This document shows positions 32,960 through 41,494 of a DNA stretch of 64,000 nt, piece after piece; positions within the stretch are counted from its first letter, which is position 1; each line of letters starts with the position of its first letter. The notes below the pieces were generated by a model that had not been told where the DNA came from, made no database searches, and saw nothing but the letters and a program-made list of their open reading frames with translations. The DNA is from Flavobacterium faecale (GTDB lineage: Bacteria; Bacteroidota; Bacteroidia; Flavobacteriales; Flavobacteriaceae), in contig NZ_CP020918.1 in the NCBI RefSeq assembly GCF_003076455.1, forward strand, positions 62,001 to 126,000, in the 5' to 3' direction. A program made the position numbers and the translations under genes.

Positions 32960-33934
32960 CTATAAAGAATAATTAAGATTGAAACCCAATCTGTAATTGG
33001 ACTCCATGAGTCCGCTTGCTAGATTTTGATTGATTGGTAGCATGACATTGGCTCCTAAACTGAATTTATCACGACCGATTTCGATTCCGATTTTGCTAAA
33101 GAAAATATCACCTGCTGTATTTGGGAGTACTTGTCCACGTTGCCAATTGGTTTTATAGACTTCGCCCGCCAAGCCAAGTTGTGGCACGTAGGTCATTTTC
33201 TCTGTTTTCATCATATAAAACAAAGTTGATCCATAATTGAATTGATTTCCGAATTGGTAATCTTTTTTATTTTCGGTTTTAATGTTGTAATTCAGCATCG
33301 AATTAAGTCCCCATTTGTCCCAACTCAATTGGTGCTCTGCCAATAGTAAATAGTCTAAACTACCTGTCCCGACTTGAAAACCTTGGTTGATGGTTCCTGA
33401 ATTGCTAGCGGCATCAAACTTACCCGTTGGTAATTTTACTCCTCCACCCAATTGAATACGGTTGGAAATCGAAGTAGAATCGGCCATGGTTTCTAAGACC
33501 GTGTAGGTTGCCATTAAGGTGATATCTCCCAAACCACTGATATTAGCGACTCCAGATGTTAGATTGCGGGTGTGATCTTGGTACGGCACTAAGGCTGTAA
33601 GCTGAATTTTTGGCGTAATTGGAATACGTGCCCAGATTTGTGTCGTGTGAAAGTTTTCGTCAATCCAAGGGGAATTGTCAAAAATTCCGTCTTTGGAAGT
33701 ATAACTTTGATAAAAGTAGCGTACTCCAACAAAGTTATTGTTTAACATAGAGCTGAAACCCATGCTACCACCCGCTGCAGAACATCCGCAGGCATCGCAA
33801 TCGTCTTCCATCATGGTTGAAGAAAAAAGCATCTTTTGAAAAGTGAAAGCATTAACTTTATCTTTTGGCAACTCAGCACCGTTCATTTTTAGAGCGATGA
33901 TAAATAGTATTAAAAAAAACTTGCTGTTTGTCAT
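32960..33934 (-). CDS. Outer-membrane beta-barrel protein of the copper locus
   Basis: A 324-aa exported protein: N-terminal signal, then a short metal-like motif DDCDACGCSAAGGSMGFSS, then a series of amphipathic strands (IWARIPITPKIQLTALVPYQDHTRN, LGDITLMATYTVLETM, GGGVKLPTGKFDA) ending in LGFNLNYSL with a C-terminal hydrophobic residue. The pattern is that of the outer-membrane 'transporter' family related to MetA of phenol degradation. It begins 4 bp after the MbnH-like gene, so it belongs to that operon, and the CxxCxC motif suggests it handles the same metal. Confidence 0.7.
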   Translation of the reverse strand: MTNSKFFLILFIIALKMNGAELPKDKVNAFTFQKMLFSSTMMEDDCDACGCSAAGGSMGFSSMLNNNFVGVRYFYQSYTSKDGIFDNSPWIDENFHTTQIWARIPITPKIQLTALVPYQDHTRNLTSGVANISGLGDITLMATYTVLETMADSTSISNRIQLGGGVKLPTGKFDAASNSGTINQGFQVGTGSLDYLLLAEHQLSWDKWGLNSMLNYNIKTENKKDYQFGNQFNYGSTLFYMMKTEKMTYVPQLGLAGEVYKTNWQRGQVLPNTAGDIFFSKIGIEIGRDKFSLGANVMLPINQNLASGLMESNYRLGFNLNYSL

Positions 33935-33938
33935 TTTT

Positions 33939-34979
33939 TTAAAATTCTGAGAATCGTTTATCCGTTAGGTATTGATTATCTGTTAATGTTTTTAGGAAAA
34001 GTACGAGTTGCGCCTTTTCTGTCGCTGACAATGGTATTCCTACTGTAGCATTCTGATTTAAAATAGGATCAAGTGTTGCCGAAACGGTTACTCCAGAATC
34101 GTAATGATCCATTACTGCTTCTAGTGTACCAAATCTTCCGTCATGCATATACGGTGCGGTCACCTCTACATTACGCAAACTAGGCACTTTGAACTTGTAG
34201 TAATCCCCGATTAGTTCGGTGACTTTGAAACGCCCTAAATCATTGATTTTTGGATTAACGGCAAGGCCATTGTTTCTAAAACTGTGATCAGTCATTAAAT
34301 CGGTGGCATGGCACGAAGCACATTTTGATTTGAAGATAGTATAACCCGAAAGTTCGTCAGAGGTAAAAGCACCACCTGTTTCATTTCTTCTATATTTATC
34401 AAATTTAGAATTGGATGATACCATCATAACCATAAATTGCGACATGGCTTTGAGCATGTTTTCAGAATTTATTTGTCCGTCTGTAAAAGCTTGTTTGTAC
34501 AGGTTCACATAGGTTTTATCGGCCTTCATCATAGCCATTATTGTGGCCAAGTCACCATTCATTTCTATAGCACTCAATAATGGAATTAGGGGTTGTAAAT
34601 CTAAATTGACTGCTGCTCCATCATACATAAACACAGACTGAAATGCAAAATTTTGAATAGAAGGTGTATTTCTTGTCCCCAGACCCTCACCAACACCATG
34701 GCTAAATACGTGTCCGTGGTGGGTAAATCCGTTTTCTTGAATGTGGCAAAAACCACAAGAAACAATACCGTCTGAAGCCAATCTACCATCATAAAAAAGT
34801 TTTTTACCAAGTTCAAAACCTTTTTCAGTGGGTGGATTGAGACTAACATTATAGGCAACTGCAGGAAAATTGGAAGGCACCTCAAAAGCTAATGGAACAT
34901 TTACATACTGATCATCTTGATCACTCGCACAACCAATAAAAGCAAACAGTAGAAGCAAATAAACAAATTTTATTTTCAT
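33939..34979 (-). CDS. MbnH-like di-haem cytochrome c peroxidase lipoprotein
   Basis: A 346-aa lipoprotein (FIGC, C17) of the di-haem peroxidase (MauG/CcpA) family. Two haem c sites are visible: CGFCH (C75, C78, H79) and CASCH (C220, C223, H224). ELGKKLFYDGRLASDGIVSC and VPSLRNVEVTAPYMHDGRFGTLEAV are family blocks. Next to an MbnP-family gene it corresponds to MbnH, which converts a Trp of MbnP into kynurenine to make a Cu(I) site. In this window there is no methanobactin gene. It is followed by the barrel protein after 4 bp. Confidence 0.88.
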   Translation of the reverse strand: MKIKFVYLLLLFAFIGCASDQDDQYVNVPLAFEVPSNFPAVAYNVSLNPPTEKGFELGKKLFYDGRLASDGIVSCGFCHIQENGFTHHGHVFSHGVGEGLGTRNTPSIQNFAFQSVFMYDGAAVNLDLQPLIPLLSAIEMNGDLATIMAMMKADKTYVNLYKQAFTDGQINSENMLKAMSQFMVMMVSSNSKFDKYRRNETGGAFTSDELSGYTIFKSKCASCHATDLMTDHSFRNNGLAVNPKINDLGRFKVTELIGDYYKFKVPSLRNVEVTAPYMHDGRFGTLEAVMDHYDSGVTVSATLDPILNQNATVGIPLSATEKAQLVLFLKTLTDNQYLTDKRFSEF

Positions 34980-35058
34980 CTTATTGTTATTTAAAACACC
35001 TTATTACCCATAAGGTAGATTGTCCCTAATGGGCAATAGTTATGTGTTTTGTTTATAA

Positions 35059-35841
35059 TTAGTCGTTATGTACGTGATCTACTCTAAACATTTGCTCAAC
35101 ATTCTTAACAATTAAAGGCAATTTGGCACCTCCCATAATGGTTGCTTGTTCAGAAAGATTAATTTTATTTGTTCCATCAGTGATTTTGCTCAAATCAACA
35201 ATTAAGTGCACGTCAGGCGTAATCGTCGTACGTACTTGTGCATTTGTAGGCAGGTCTAAAGTAACCTCTGTATAATTATAATCAGTTCCTGTTTGTCCTG
35301 TATGAATAGTAAAAGGAGCTGCTGTAGTTTGTGTTGGGCTCGTAAATGTTCCTTCATACGCAAGGAATTTGTAACCTGAGGTCCAGTTCCATAACATACC
35401 TGCTGTATTGGCTGTAGTCAAAAAGTCACCTTGACCAGTTGCTCCTAAATCAAACTGAGCTTTATCAACACCAATTCCAAATTTCACTTTCGTGTAGTTA
35501 CCTGCTGGAATATTTTTTAATTCCGCCACTTGTGCACCTATTGTACCCTCATCAATAATAAAATAGCTTTCGCTTTTAGGGTAAGTCAAAACAGTACCAT
35601 CGTCTTTGGTCAATACGATGTTACTGATTATGTATTTTATTTTGTTGATTTTCAACACTTCACCGTTTGAAGTAGTATTAGCTTGTGTTTGCAAAATTAA
35701 ATCGTTGGACCCAAATGCATTATCGTATTCAATATTTAAACTTCCTGTTCCGGTAATGGCTTCTTCGTCTGAGTTTGAACATGAAACTGTAAATAAACTC
35801 ACTGCCAAAACTGCTAAACATCTATATATTGTATTTTTCAT
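35059..35841 (-). CDS. MbnP family copper-binding lipoprotein
   Basis: A 260-aa lipoprotein (TVSC, C21) with a single beta-sandwich: LNIEYDNAFGSNDLIL, INKIKYIISNIVLTKDDG, IPAGNYTKVKFGIGVD, MLWNWTSGYKFLAYEG, and a C-terminal His tail (FRVDHVHND). This is the MbnP layout; W151 and W153 in the WNW motif are candidates for the modified Trp, and the terminal HVH could bind copper. The hairpin CCCAT/ATGGG at 35007-35033 in the gap to the MbnH gene may tune downstream expression. Function is inferred from the family pair. Confidence 0.85.
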   Translation of the reverse strand: MKNTIYRCLAVLAVSLFTVSCSNSDEEAITGTGSLNIEYDNAFGSNDLILQTQANTTSNGEVLKINKIKYIISNIVLTKDDGTVLTYPKSESYFIIDEGTIGAQVAELKNIPAGNYTKVKFGIGVDKAQFDLGATGQGDFLTTANTAGMLWNWTSGYKFLAYEGTFTSPTQTTAAPFTIHTGQTGTDYNYTEVTLDLPTNAQVRTTITPDVHLIVDLSKITDGTNKINLSEQATIMGGAKLPLIVKNVEQMFRVDHVHND

Positions 35842-35956
35842 TTTAATTTTATTTCTTGAATTTTAATTTAATGTTGAATTGTTGAGATGCAAACAAGACT
35901 GCTCTTATGGTAAATCCATAAAAGTGTACAAGTCGCAATTATCCTAAAAAATTAAA

Positions 35957-36325
35957 TTAAGAAATGGGTGGATGAAATACTAAAGAAGAATTTATAGACG
36001 AATAAAAATTAGGATACAAAGCTGTATCTTCTTGATCTTTTGCATCGATCGAATTATTAAAAACATAAGGATTTACATCTTCGAAGAAAAGTTCTCCTAG
36101 AGGTTTAACATTCTGTTTTTTATCCGATGATTTTTGTTGGTCTTCATTTGAAGCTTTGGCAAGCTCTTTCATCAAATGACATTTACCGTTACAATGTAGT
36201 TTTGGTTTCTCTTTGTTTTCACAAAGTACTTTTGAAATGTAATCGTAGTTCACAATATAATCTACTATCGGCAAAAATGGTTTTGCTAGAATGAAGAGGA
36301 TTAATATGACTACGGTTTTTTTCAC
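35957..36325 (-). CDS. Small Cys/His-motif exported protein heading the copper locus
   Basis: A 122-aa protein starting with GTG at 36325. An N-terminal hydrophobic segment (KKTVVILILFILAKPFLPI) is followed by C35 and the motif HCNGKCH (H44-H50), a soft-metal type cluster, then a charged region and the tail SLVFHPPIS. I do not recall a family name; similar proteins precede copper or TonB genes in Bacteroidota. It is 115 bp upstream of MbnP. The TATATTTG box lies only 4 nt before the GTG, as in the DUF6660 gene, and the two share the PP-x-IS type tail. Confidence 0.65.
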   Translation of the reverse strand: MKKTVVILILFILAKPFLPIVDYIVNYDYISKVLCENKEKPKLHCNGKCHLMKELAKASNEDQQKSSDKKQNVKPLGELFFEDVNPYVFNNSIDAKDQEDTALYPNFYSSINSSLVFHPPIS

Positions 36326-36337
36326 GGTGCAAATATA
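36323..36337 (-). promoter_or_regulatory. -7 box immediately before a GTG start
   Basis: On the minus strand TATATTTG (36337-36330), four bases (CACC), GTG (36325-36323). Spacing is identical to that at 21485-21499, again suggesting a leaderless transcript. Confidence 0.55.
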
Positions 36338-36693
36338 CCATTATCTTAATTGTTAGGTAATAGTAAAACCTAATTTTAACATAAAAGTAGACGTAATATA
36401 TTTTGTTATAAATATCTCAAGATCAAAAAACCATAAACTCTAGTCTCTATACAATCAAGAAAACAGCAGAACCTAATAATCACAACCACTATGTTAAATA
36501 AAGATCATAAACTAAATATTTCAAAACCCTAACTAAGGAATACTAAATTTTATTGTTAAAAAAATATAAAATAATTTAACAACTATTTTCAATTACCAAT
36601 TTAAAATATCAATACATTTATCCCGCTTTTAAAACTTACTATGCAAAGCTGTTTTAGTACCAAAAAGCGACTTAACTATAAACAAAAAACGTA
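36338..36693. other. AT-rich spacer without a gene
   Basis: Divergent region between the copper locus and the Spy-like pair. Very AT-rich; TACATTTA at about 36611 is near a -7 consensus. Nothing else is recognised. Confidence 0.35.
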
Positions 36694-37017
36694 ATGAAAA
36701 AATTATTGATCGTAGCTTTACTAGCTGCAAGTTTAACTGGATTTGCTCAAAAAAAGACTGGAGCTGATAAAATGCTTGACAAAATGACAACGGAATTGTC
36801 ATTAACAGCTGACCAACAAGCTAAATTAAAGCCATTATTTGAAGAACAATTTGCGTTAAAAGCAGATACAAAAGCGAATGCAGACCATGAAGAAGACAAT
36901 AAAGTTAAAAACAAAGAATTAGGAAAAAAAATTGGAATGATCTTAACTGCTGAACAAAAGGATTTAAGAAAACAATTGCAAGAAAAAGAAAAAGCTGCTA
37001 AAGAAGCTGGTCAATAG
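36694..37017 (+). CDS. Small secreted Spy-like protein
   Basis: A 107-aa exported helical protein. The signal is MKKLLIVALLAASLTGFAQ. One LTADQQAKLKPLFEEQFALKAD motif and one LTAEQKDLRKQLQ motif give the LTxxQ pair of Spy/CpxP chaperones. It is Lys-rich and ends in a charged helix. A close paralog follows (37187-37561), with a terminator between. A role in periplasmic protein protection or metal stress is inferred. Confidence 0.75.
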   Translation: MKKLLIVALLAASLTGFAQKKTGADKMLDKMTTELSLTADQQAKLKPLFEEQFALKADTKANADHEEDNKVKNKELGKKIGMILTAEQKDLRKQLQEKEKAAKEAGQ

Positions 37018-37040
37018 TTTACCTGTTCTCATCACAAACT

Positions 37041-37066
37041 AAAATCCCGTGTGAAGACGGGATTTT
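37041..37066 (+). terminator. Terminator of the first Spy-like gene
   Basis: AAAATCCCGT (37041-37050), loop GTGAAG, ACGGGATTTT (37057-37066). Confidence 0.85.
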
Positions 37067-37186
37067 CGCATTTTAGAATGTCACTTGATTTTCTTAATAA
37101 TTAAAATTATGTTAATTTTTCACGAATCATTAAACCATTTTACATTTCATATGTCTTATCTCTGTAAACAACTTAATAAAACAAAA

Positions 37187-37561
37187 ATGAAAAAATTATT
37201 TATTGTTGCTTTAGTAGCAATTGGGATTTCAGGATTTGCACAAGAAGGTAAAAAGAAAAAAGGTCACGAAGTAACTACTGAAATGCGTGTTAAGAAAATG
37301 ACTGAGGAATTGACTTTGACAGCAGATCAACAAAAACAAATTTTACCTGTGCTAGAAGAGCAAGCAACCATTCAAAAAGCGATGAAAGATAATCCTGAAA
37401 GTAAAGAGGAAAACAGAGCAAAAATGAAAGAAGCAGGAAAAAAGATGAAAACTATCTTGACTCCTGAACAATTTGAAAAATGGAAAGCAAACATGGGACC
37501 AAAAGGAAAAGGTAACGGTGAAGGCAAAAAGAAAAAAGAAAGTGGAGAATCTGAAGAATAA
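37187..37561 (+). CDS. Small secreted Spy-like protein, paralog
   Basis: A 124-aa exported protein. The ATG at 37187 gives the signal MKKLFIVALVAIGISGFAQ, matching the neighbouring paralog; the longer frame from 37085 would bury it. Motifs are LTLTADQQKQILPVLEEQ and LTPEQFEKWKANMG, the latter almost the same as LSPEQFSKWEKI in 13646-14110. The tail is Lys/Gly/Glu-rich. It probably arose by duplication of the gene upstream and is followed by a strong bidirectional terminator. Confidence 0.78.
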   Translation: MKKLFIVALVAIGISGFAQEGKKKKGHEVTTEMRVKKMTEELTLTADQQKQILPVLEEQATIQKAMKDNPESKEENRAKMKEAGKKMKTILTPEQFEKWKANMGPKGKGNGEGKKKKESGESEE

Positions 37562-37586
37562 TTAAATTCTAAAATGCTTACTAATT

Positions 37587-37617
37587 AAAAAACTTCCGGT
37601 ATTACCGGAAGTTTTTT
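37587..37617. terminator. Bidirectional terminator
   Basis: AAAAA-ACTTCCGGT (37587-37600), loop ATT, ACCGGAAGT-TTTTT. It is shared by the Spy-like gene and the convergent hemL. Confidence 0.9.
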
Positions 37618-37638
37618 AATTTATATAGCACGGCAGTA

Positions 37639-38925
37639 TTAAAAACTTTTCGAAACCTTATCAATAGCATTAATAGTAAAGTCTAAATCTTCATACGTAA
37701 GCGCATCAGTGATGAACCATGTCTCGTACGCAGATGGTGCGATATAAATACCTTCTTGCAACAAACCGTGAAAAAACTTTTTAAAAGTTTCATTATCCCC
37801 TTTGGCAGCAGTTTTAAAATCGACTACCGGATTTGCATCAAAATGTACTGATATCATCGAACCGATAGTATTAATGGTAAATGCTACATTATTTGCTTTT
37901 AGAACTTTATCAATCCCAGACGCTAGATACGCTGTTTTGTCTGCTAGGCGCTGAAAAATCGCAGCATCATTATTCAAGGCTTGTAACATCGCCAATCCTG
38001 CTGCCATAGCCAACGGATTTCCTGATAATGTTCCTGCTTGGTAAACTGGACCTAGAGGTGCTAAGTAATTCATAATTTCGGCACGTGCAGCAAAAGCACC
38101 TACAGGCAAACCACCCCCAATTACTTTCCCGAAGCAAACGATATCTGCATCAACATTAGACAATTCTTGTACGCCTCCTTTTGCCAATCTAAAACCAGTC
38201 ATTACTTCATCAAAGATGAGCAGTATTCCGTTTTCAGTACACAAAGTTCTCAACCCTTCCAAAAAGCCTTTTACTGGAGGAATACAACCCATATTACCTG
38301 CCACTGGCTCCACGATAATAGCTGCTATTTCGTCTTTATTGGCTTCGATTACAGCTTTTACATTCTCTATATCATTGTAGTTGGCCAACAAAGTATCTTT
38401 GGCAGTCCCTGCTGTTACTCCCGGACTGTTTGGCGAACCAAAAGTTATGGCACCACTACCTGCCTGAATCAAAAATGAGTCAGAATGTCCGTGGTAACAG
38501 CCTGCGAATTTGATTATTTTATCTCTTTTGGTAAACCCTCGCGCCAAACGTATTGCACTCATGCAAGCCTCTGTACCTGAATTTACAAAACGAATTTTAT
38601 CAATATTAGGTACCATAGACACCGCCAATGCAGCAATTTGTGTCTCCAATTCGGTTGGCATTCCAAAAGATGTTCCTAGTTTGGCTTTTTCGATCACGGC
38701 ATTTACTACTGGCTCATAAGCATGACCCAAGATCATTGGACCCCATGAGTTGATATAGTCGATTAAACGATTTCCATCTTCGTCGTACAAATAAGCACCT
38801 TTGGCACTTTTTACAAAAATTGGCGTTCCACCTACGGCTTTGAATGCTCTCACAGGAGAGTTTACACCACCTGGAATTACTTGTTCTGCTTCAGCAAAAA
38901 GCTGACTACTTCTTTGGTATAACAT
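37639..38925 (-). CDS. hemL: Glutamate-1-semialdehyde 2,1-aminomutase HemL
   Basis: HemL (428 aa) makes 5-aminolevulinate, the haem precursor, from glutamate-1-semialdehyde in the C5 pathway. The PLP lysine is K267 in [42 protein letters not shown] and [13 protein letters not shown] are the class III aminotransferase motifs. The N-terminal [13 protein letters not shown] is specific to HemL. It is 15 bp downstream of the LysM glucosaminidase gene and probably co-transcribed. Confidence 0.97.
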   Translation of the reverse strand: MLYQRSSQLFAEAEQVIPGGVNSPVRAFKAVGGTPIFVKSAKGAYLYDEDGNRLIDYINSWGPMILGHAYEPVVNAVIEKAKLGTSFGMPTELETQIAALAVSMVPNIDKIRFVNSGTEACMSAIRLARGFTKRDKIIKFAGCYHGHSDSFLIQAGSGAITFGSPNSPGVTAGTAKDTLLANYNDIENVKAVIEANKDEIAAIIVEPVAGNMGCIPPVKGFLEGLRTLCTENGILLIFDEVMTGFRLAKGGVQELSNVDADIVCFGKVIGGGLPVGAFAARAEIMNYLAPLGPVYQAGTLSGNPLAMAAGLAMLQALNNDAAIFQRLADKTAYLASGIDKVLKANNVAFTINTIGSMISVHFDANPVVDFKTAAKGDNETFKKFFHGLLQEGIYIAPSAYETWFITDALTYEDLDFTINAIDKVSKSF

Positions 38926-38940
38926 CTTTGAAAAGTTATT

Positions 38941-39693
38941 TTATTTTATTTTTAATTGCTGTCCTATTGAAATCGTATTATCCGAGAGGTTATTCTTTCG
39001 CATCAAATCATCAACGGATAAATTATACTTTTTGGATATCGAGTACAACGTATCTCCTTTTTCTACCTCATGTGTACTCCCTTTTTTGGAGCTACTATTT
39101 GAGCTAGGTTTATAGTTTTTGCCTAAAACTTGAGCATCATATTGAGCCAAATCATAGGTTTCTATATACGAAATTAATTTGTTTGGGTATCTTGGATCAG
39201 TCGCATATCCTGCAGCTCGAAGTCCTTTTGCCCAAGCTTCGTAATCGTCTTTTCTTAAATCGAATAAACTAGCGTAGCGACTTCCACTGGTCAAAAAAGC
39301 AGCATGATCTTCATATGAATCGGCTGCATTTCTATATTTTCTAAAACACTCTTGGCTTTTATCATCATCGTGATACACTGTTTCACCAAGCCAAGTCGAA
39401 TGGCATTTGATTCCGAAATGGTTATTAGCGGTTTCAGACAATTCACTTCTACCCGCGCCCGATTCTAAAATACCTTGCGCTAAAATAATACTAGCAGGAA
39501 TTCCGTGTTTTTTCATATTGGTCATCGCTACCCATTTAAATTGATTAACATAGGCATTTACAACTTCATTACGTGACATTGAATTGGAGCTAGAATTGCT
39601 TCTACTATTTTTGGAAGATGACGTTGTCGATTTTGAAGAATGGCAACTTACGAAAGCCACTAACGAAAGGACTAAAACGATTTTCTTAATCAT
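38941..39693 (-). CDS. Glucosaminidase-LysM lipoprotein (peptidoglycan hydrolase)
   Basis: A 250-aa lipoprotein (AFVSC) with a Ser-rich spacer, a glucosaminidase domain (about 50-195; HGIPASIILAQGILESGAGRSELS has the catalytic Glu, then NNHFGIKCHSTW and YRNAADSYEDHAAFL) and one C-terminal LysM (VEKGDTLYSISKKYNLSVDDLMRKNNLSD). It cleaves beta-1,4-glycosidic bonds of peptidoglycan in the periplasm. It overlaps the end of the PLP deaminase gene by 8 bp and precedes hemL by 15 bp, so the three form one transcript. Confidence 0.93.
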   Translation of the reverse strand: MIKKIVLVLSLVAFVSCHSSKSTTSSSKNSRSNSSSNSMSRNEVVNAYVNQFKWVAMTNMKKHGIPASIILAQGILESGAGRSELSETANNHFGIKCHSTWLGETVYHDDDKSQECFRKYRNAADSYEDHAAFLTSGSRYASLFDLRKDDYEAWAKGLRAAGYATDPRYPNKLISYIETYDLAQYDAQVLGKNYKPSSNSSSKKGSTHEVEKGDTLYSISKKYNLSVDDLMRKNNLSDNTISIGQQLKIK

Positions 39694-40621
39694 GAATTTG
39701 TATTAAAGGTAATTTTTTATTTTTCAGTTTAGCATTCATTCCCGCAACGCCTTGTAGTCCGCCTGTGTGTATGAGGAGGATTTTTGAATTTTCAGGAAAA
39801 TAGTTTTTTTCGATCAAATCTATGATTCCAAAAACCATTTTGGCAGTATAAATAGGATCTAACGGAATTTTAGTTTCTAGGTAAAAATCATTGATAAAAT
39901 CCACTAATTCAGGTATTACTTTGCCATAACCACCAAAATGATAGTCCAAGATAAGCTCCCAATTTTTATTCTTTACAAAAGTACTAATTTCATTTTGTAA
40001 AAAATCGCCTTTCAAGGCAGGAAAACCTAAAATTTTTTGATGATCACCAGTACTATTAATCAATCCTGAGATGGTTCCTCCGGTGCCCACAGCGCAACAA
40101 ACATAATTAAATTCGGTGTCCGACTCGTCTAGAATTTCTTCGCAACCTTTGATGGCCAATGAATTTGTTCCGCCCTCAGGTATGAGATACATTTCTCCCC
40201 ATTTCTGTTTTAAATCAGTTACAAAATCAGGATCATCCTTGAGTCGGTATAGTTCTCTTGACACAAATTCGAACTGCATACCACATTCCTGAGCAAATTT
40301 CAAGGTAGGATTTTCTTCAATTTTACTAGCTAATTCTTCGCCACGAATGACACCAATAGTTTTAAAGCCATGTTCTTTTCCGGCAAATGCAACTGCAGCA
40401 ATATGGTTTGAATAAGCCCCACCAAAAGTCAAAAGTGTTTTTGCATTTTCTTCTTTAGCTTGGAGGAGATTGTATTTCAGTTTCCGGAATTTATTCCCCG
40501 AAACAAAAGGGTGAATCAGATCATCACGTTTGATGGAAACGGAAATATTGTTTGGGAACGCTATATTTATGGATTGATTCAAAAGTAAAGTTGTTTTCAC
40601 AAAGGTATCACCTAAACGCAC
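39686..40621 (-). CDS. ACC deaminase / D-cysteine desulfhydrase family PLP enzyme
   Basis: A 311-aa fold-type II PLP enzyme. The PLP lysine is probably K44 in SGNKFRKLKYNL. TFGGAYSNHIAAVAFAG, CAVGTGGTISGL and LLIHTGGLQGVAGM are the conserved phosphate-binding and active-site segments. Members act as 1-aminocyclopropane-1-carboxylate deaminases or D-cysteine desulfhydrases; sequence alone does not decide between them, and the bacterial desulfhydrase is the more usual activity. It leads a transcript continuing into the glucosaminidase and hemL genes. Confidence 0.88.
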   Translation of the reverse strand: MRLGDTFVKTTLLLNQSINIAFPNNISVSIKRDDLIHPFVSGNKFRKLKYNLLQAKEENAKTLLTFGGAYSNHIAAVAFAGKEHGFKTIGVIRGEELASKIEENPTLKFAQECGMQFEFVSRELYRLKDDPDFVTDLKQKWGEMYLIPEGGTNSLAIKGCEEILDESDTEFNYVCCAVGTGGTISGLINSTGDHQKILGFPALKGDFLQNEISTFVKNKNWELILDYHFGGYGKVIPELVDFINDFYLETKIPLDPIYTAKMVFGIIDLIEKNYFPENSKILLIHTGGLQGVAGMNAKLKNKKLPLIQIHD

Positions 40622-40704
40622 AAAAGGAAAGTTTTATTGGTATATAACTCAATTTTTTTTAAAAGTATACTCCCTTTAGAAAACTAAATCATGATGTGTA
40701 AGTG

Positions 40705-40835
40705 TAAAAAATACTGGTGGAGCTCTTTTCCATCCGCCGCAGCAAATAAAAAAAGCAGGAACGGACAGTCTGACCCATCTCGAAGTTTCGGAATTACGAA
40801 GTCCCGATAGCTATCGACAGTCCAAATGATTAACT
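40705..40835. repeat. Structured intergenic element
   Basis: A GC-richer patch with GGTGGA...TCCATCC (40730s), GCAGGAACGGACAGTCTGACC, CTCGAAGTTTCGGAATTACG and CCCGATAGCTATCGACAG. The parts resemble the boxes of other repeats in the window (TCCCGA, GGACAG), but no exact full copy is present. It lies after the mini-metalloprotease gene. Confidence 0.4.
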
Positions 40836-41171
40836 AGATTTTGGTCGAAAGTAGGATAAAAAACTATATAATTTTCGACGATTTAAATAGTCTAAATCAG
40901 ATTCATTAGCGTAGGCTTCTCGCTCAAAACTAATATTTTTGTAGGCTAAAAACGCATTTTTGTACTGCACCAAGCGTAATAGATACTCGAGAAGGTACCA
41001 AATAAAGAAAGGCAAAATAAACAATTCCAATTGTTGTTTGAGGTGAATTTTTTCGTGGTTGACGAAAACCAGATTTATTTTATCGGAAGCATACCTCATA
41101 AACACAAACGGGTAGACCGTTAAACCACGGAAACCTCTAGGCGTTAAATATTTGGTAACAACAAAAAACAT
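40830..41171 (-). CDS. Small membrane protein with HExxH motif
   Basis: A 113-aa protein with one strong membrane hairpin (LFILPFFIWYLLEYLLRLV). Just before it stands NHEKIHLKQQLE, which contains HEKIH, an exact HExxH zinc motif, and after it FEREAYANESD, with the E..A..N arrangement of a third ligand. The layout is like a stripped-down M48/M56-type gluzincin. It is divergent from the DUF5522 gene, and I recall this pairing in flavobacteria. Protease activity has not been shown to my knowledge. Confidence 0.65.
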   Translation of the reverse strand: MFFVVTKYLTPRGFRGLTVYPFVFMRYASDKINLVFVNHEKIHLKQQLELFILPFFIWYLLEYLLRLVQYKNAFLAYKNISFEREAYANESDLDYLNRRKLYSFLSYFRPKSS

Positions 41172-41217
41172 TGCTTATTAATTTATAATTTTGTTTATTA
41201 GACCGTTATGGCACTAG

Positions 41218-41409
<192 letters not shown>

Positions 41410-41494
41410 AAATTTTGATTGGTACGATTTTTGAATCATTAAAAAATACCACAACTAGTTAAAATTCAGATTAATACCTAAAAACATTTTTATT

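Noticed and set aside
32417..36338. Methanobactin precursor peptide near MbnP/MbnH
   Set aside because: No short Cys-containing ORF with a suitable leader and no MbnB/MbnC genes could be found in the gaps.
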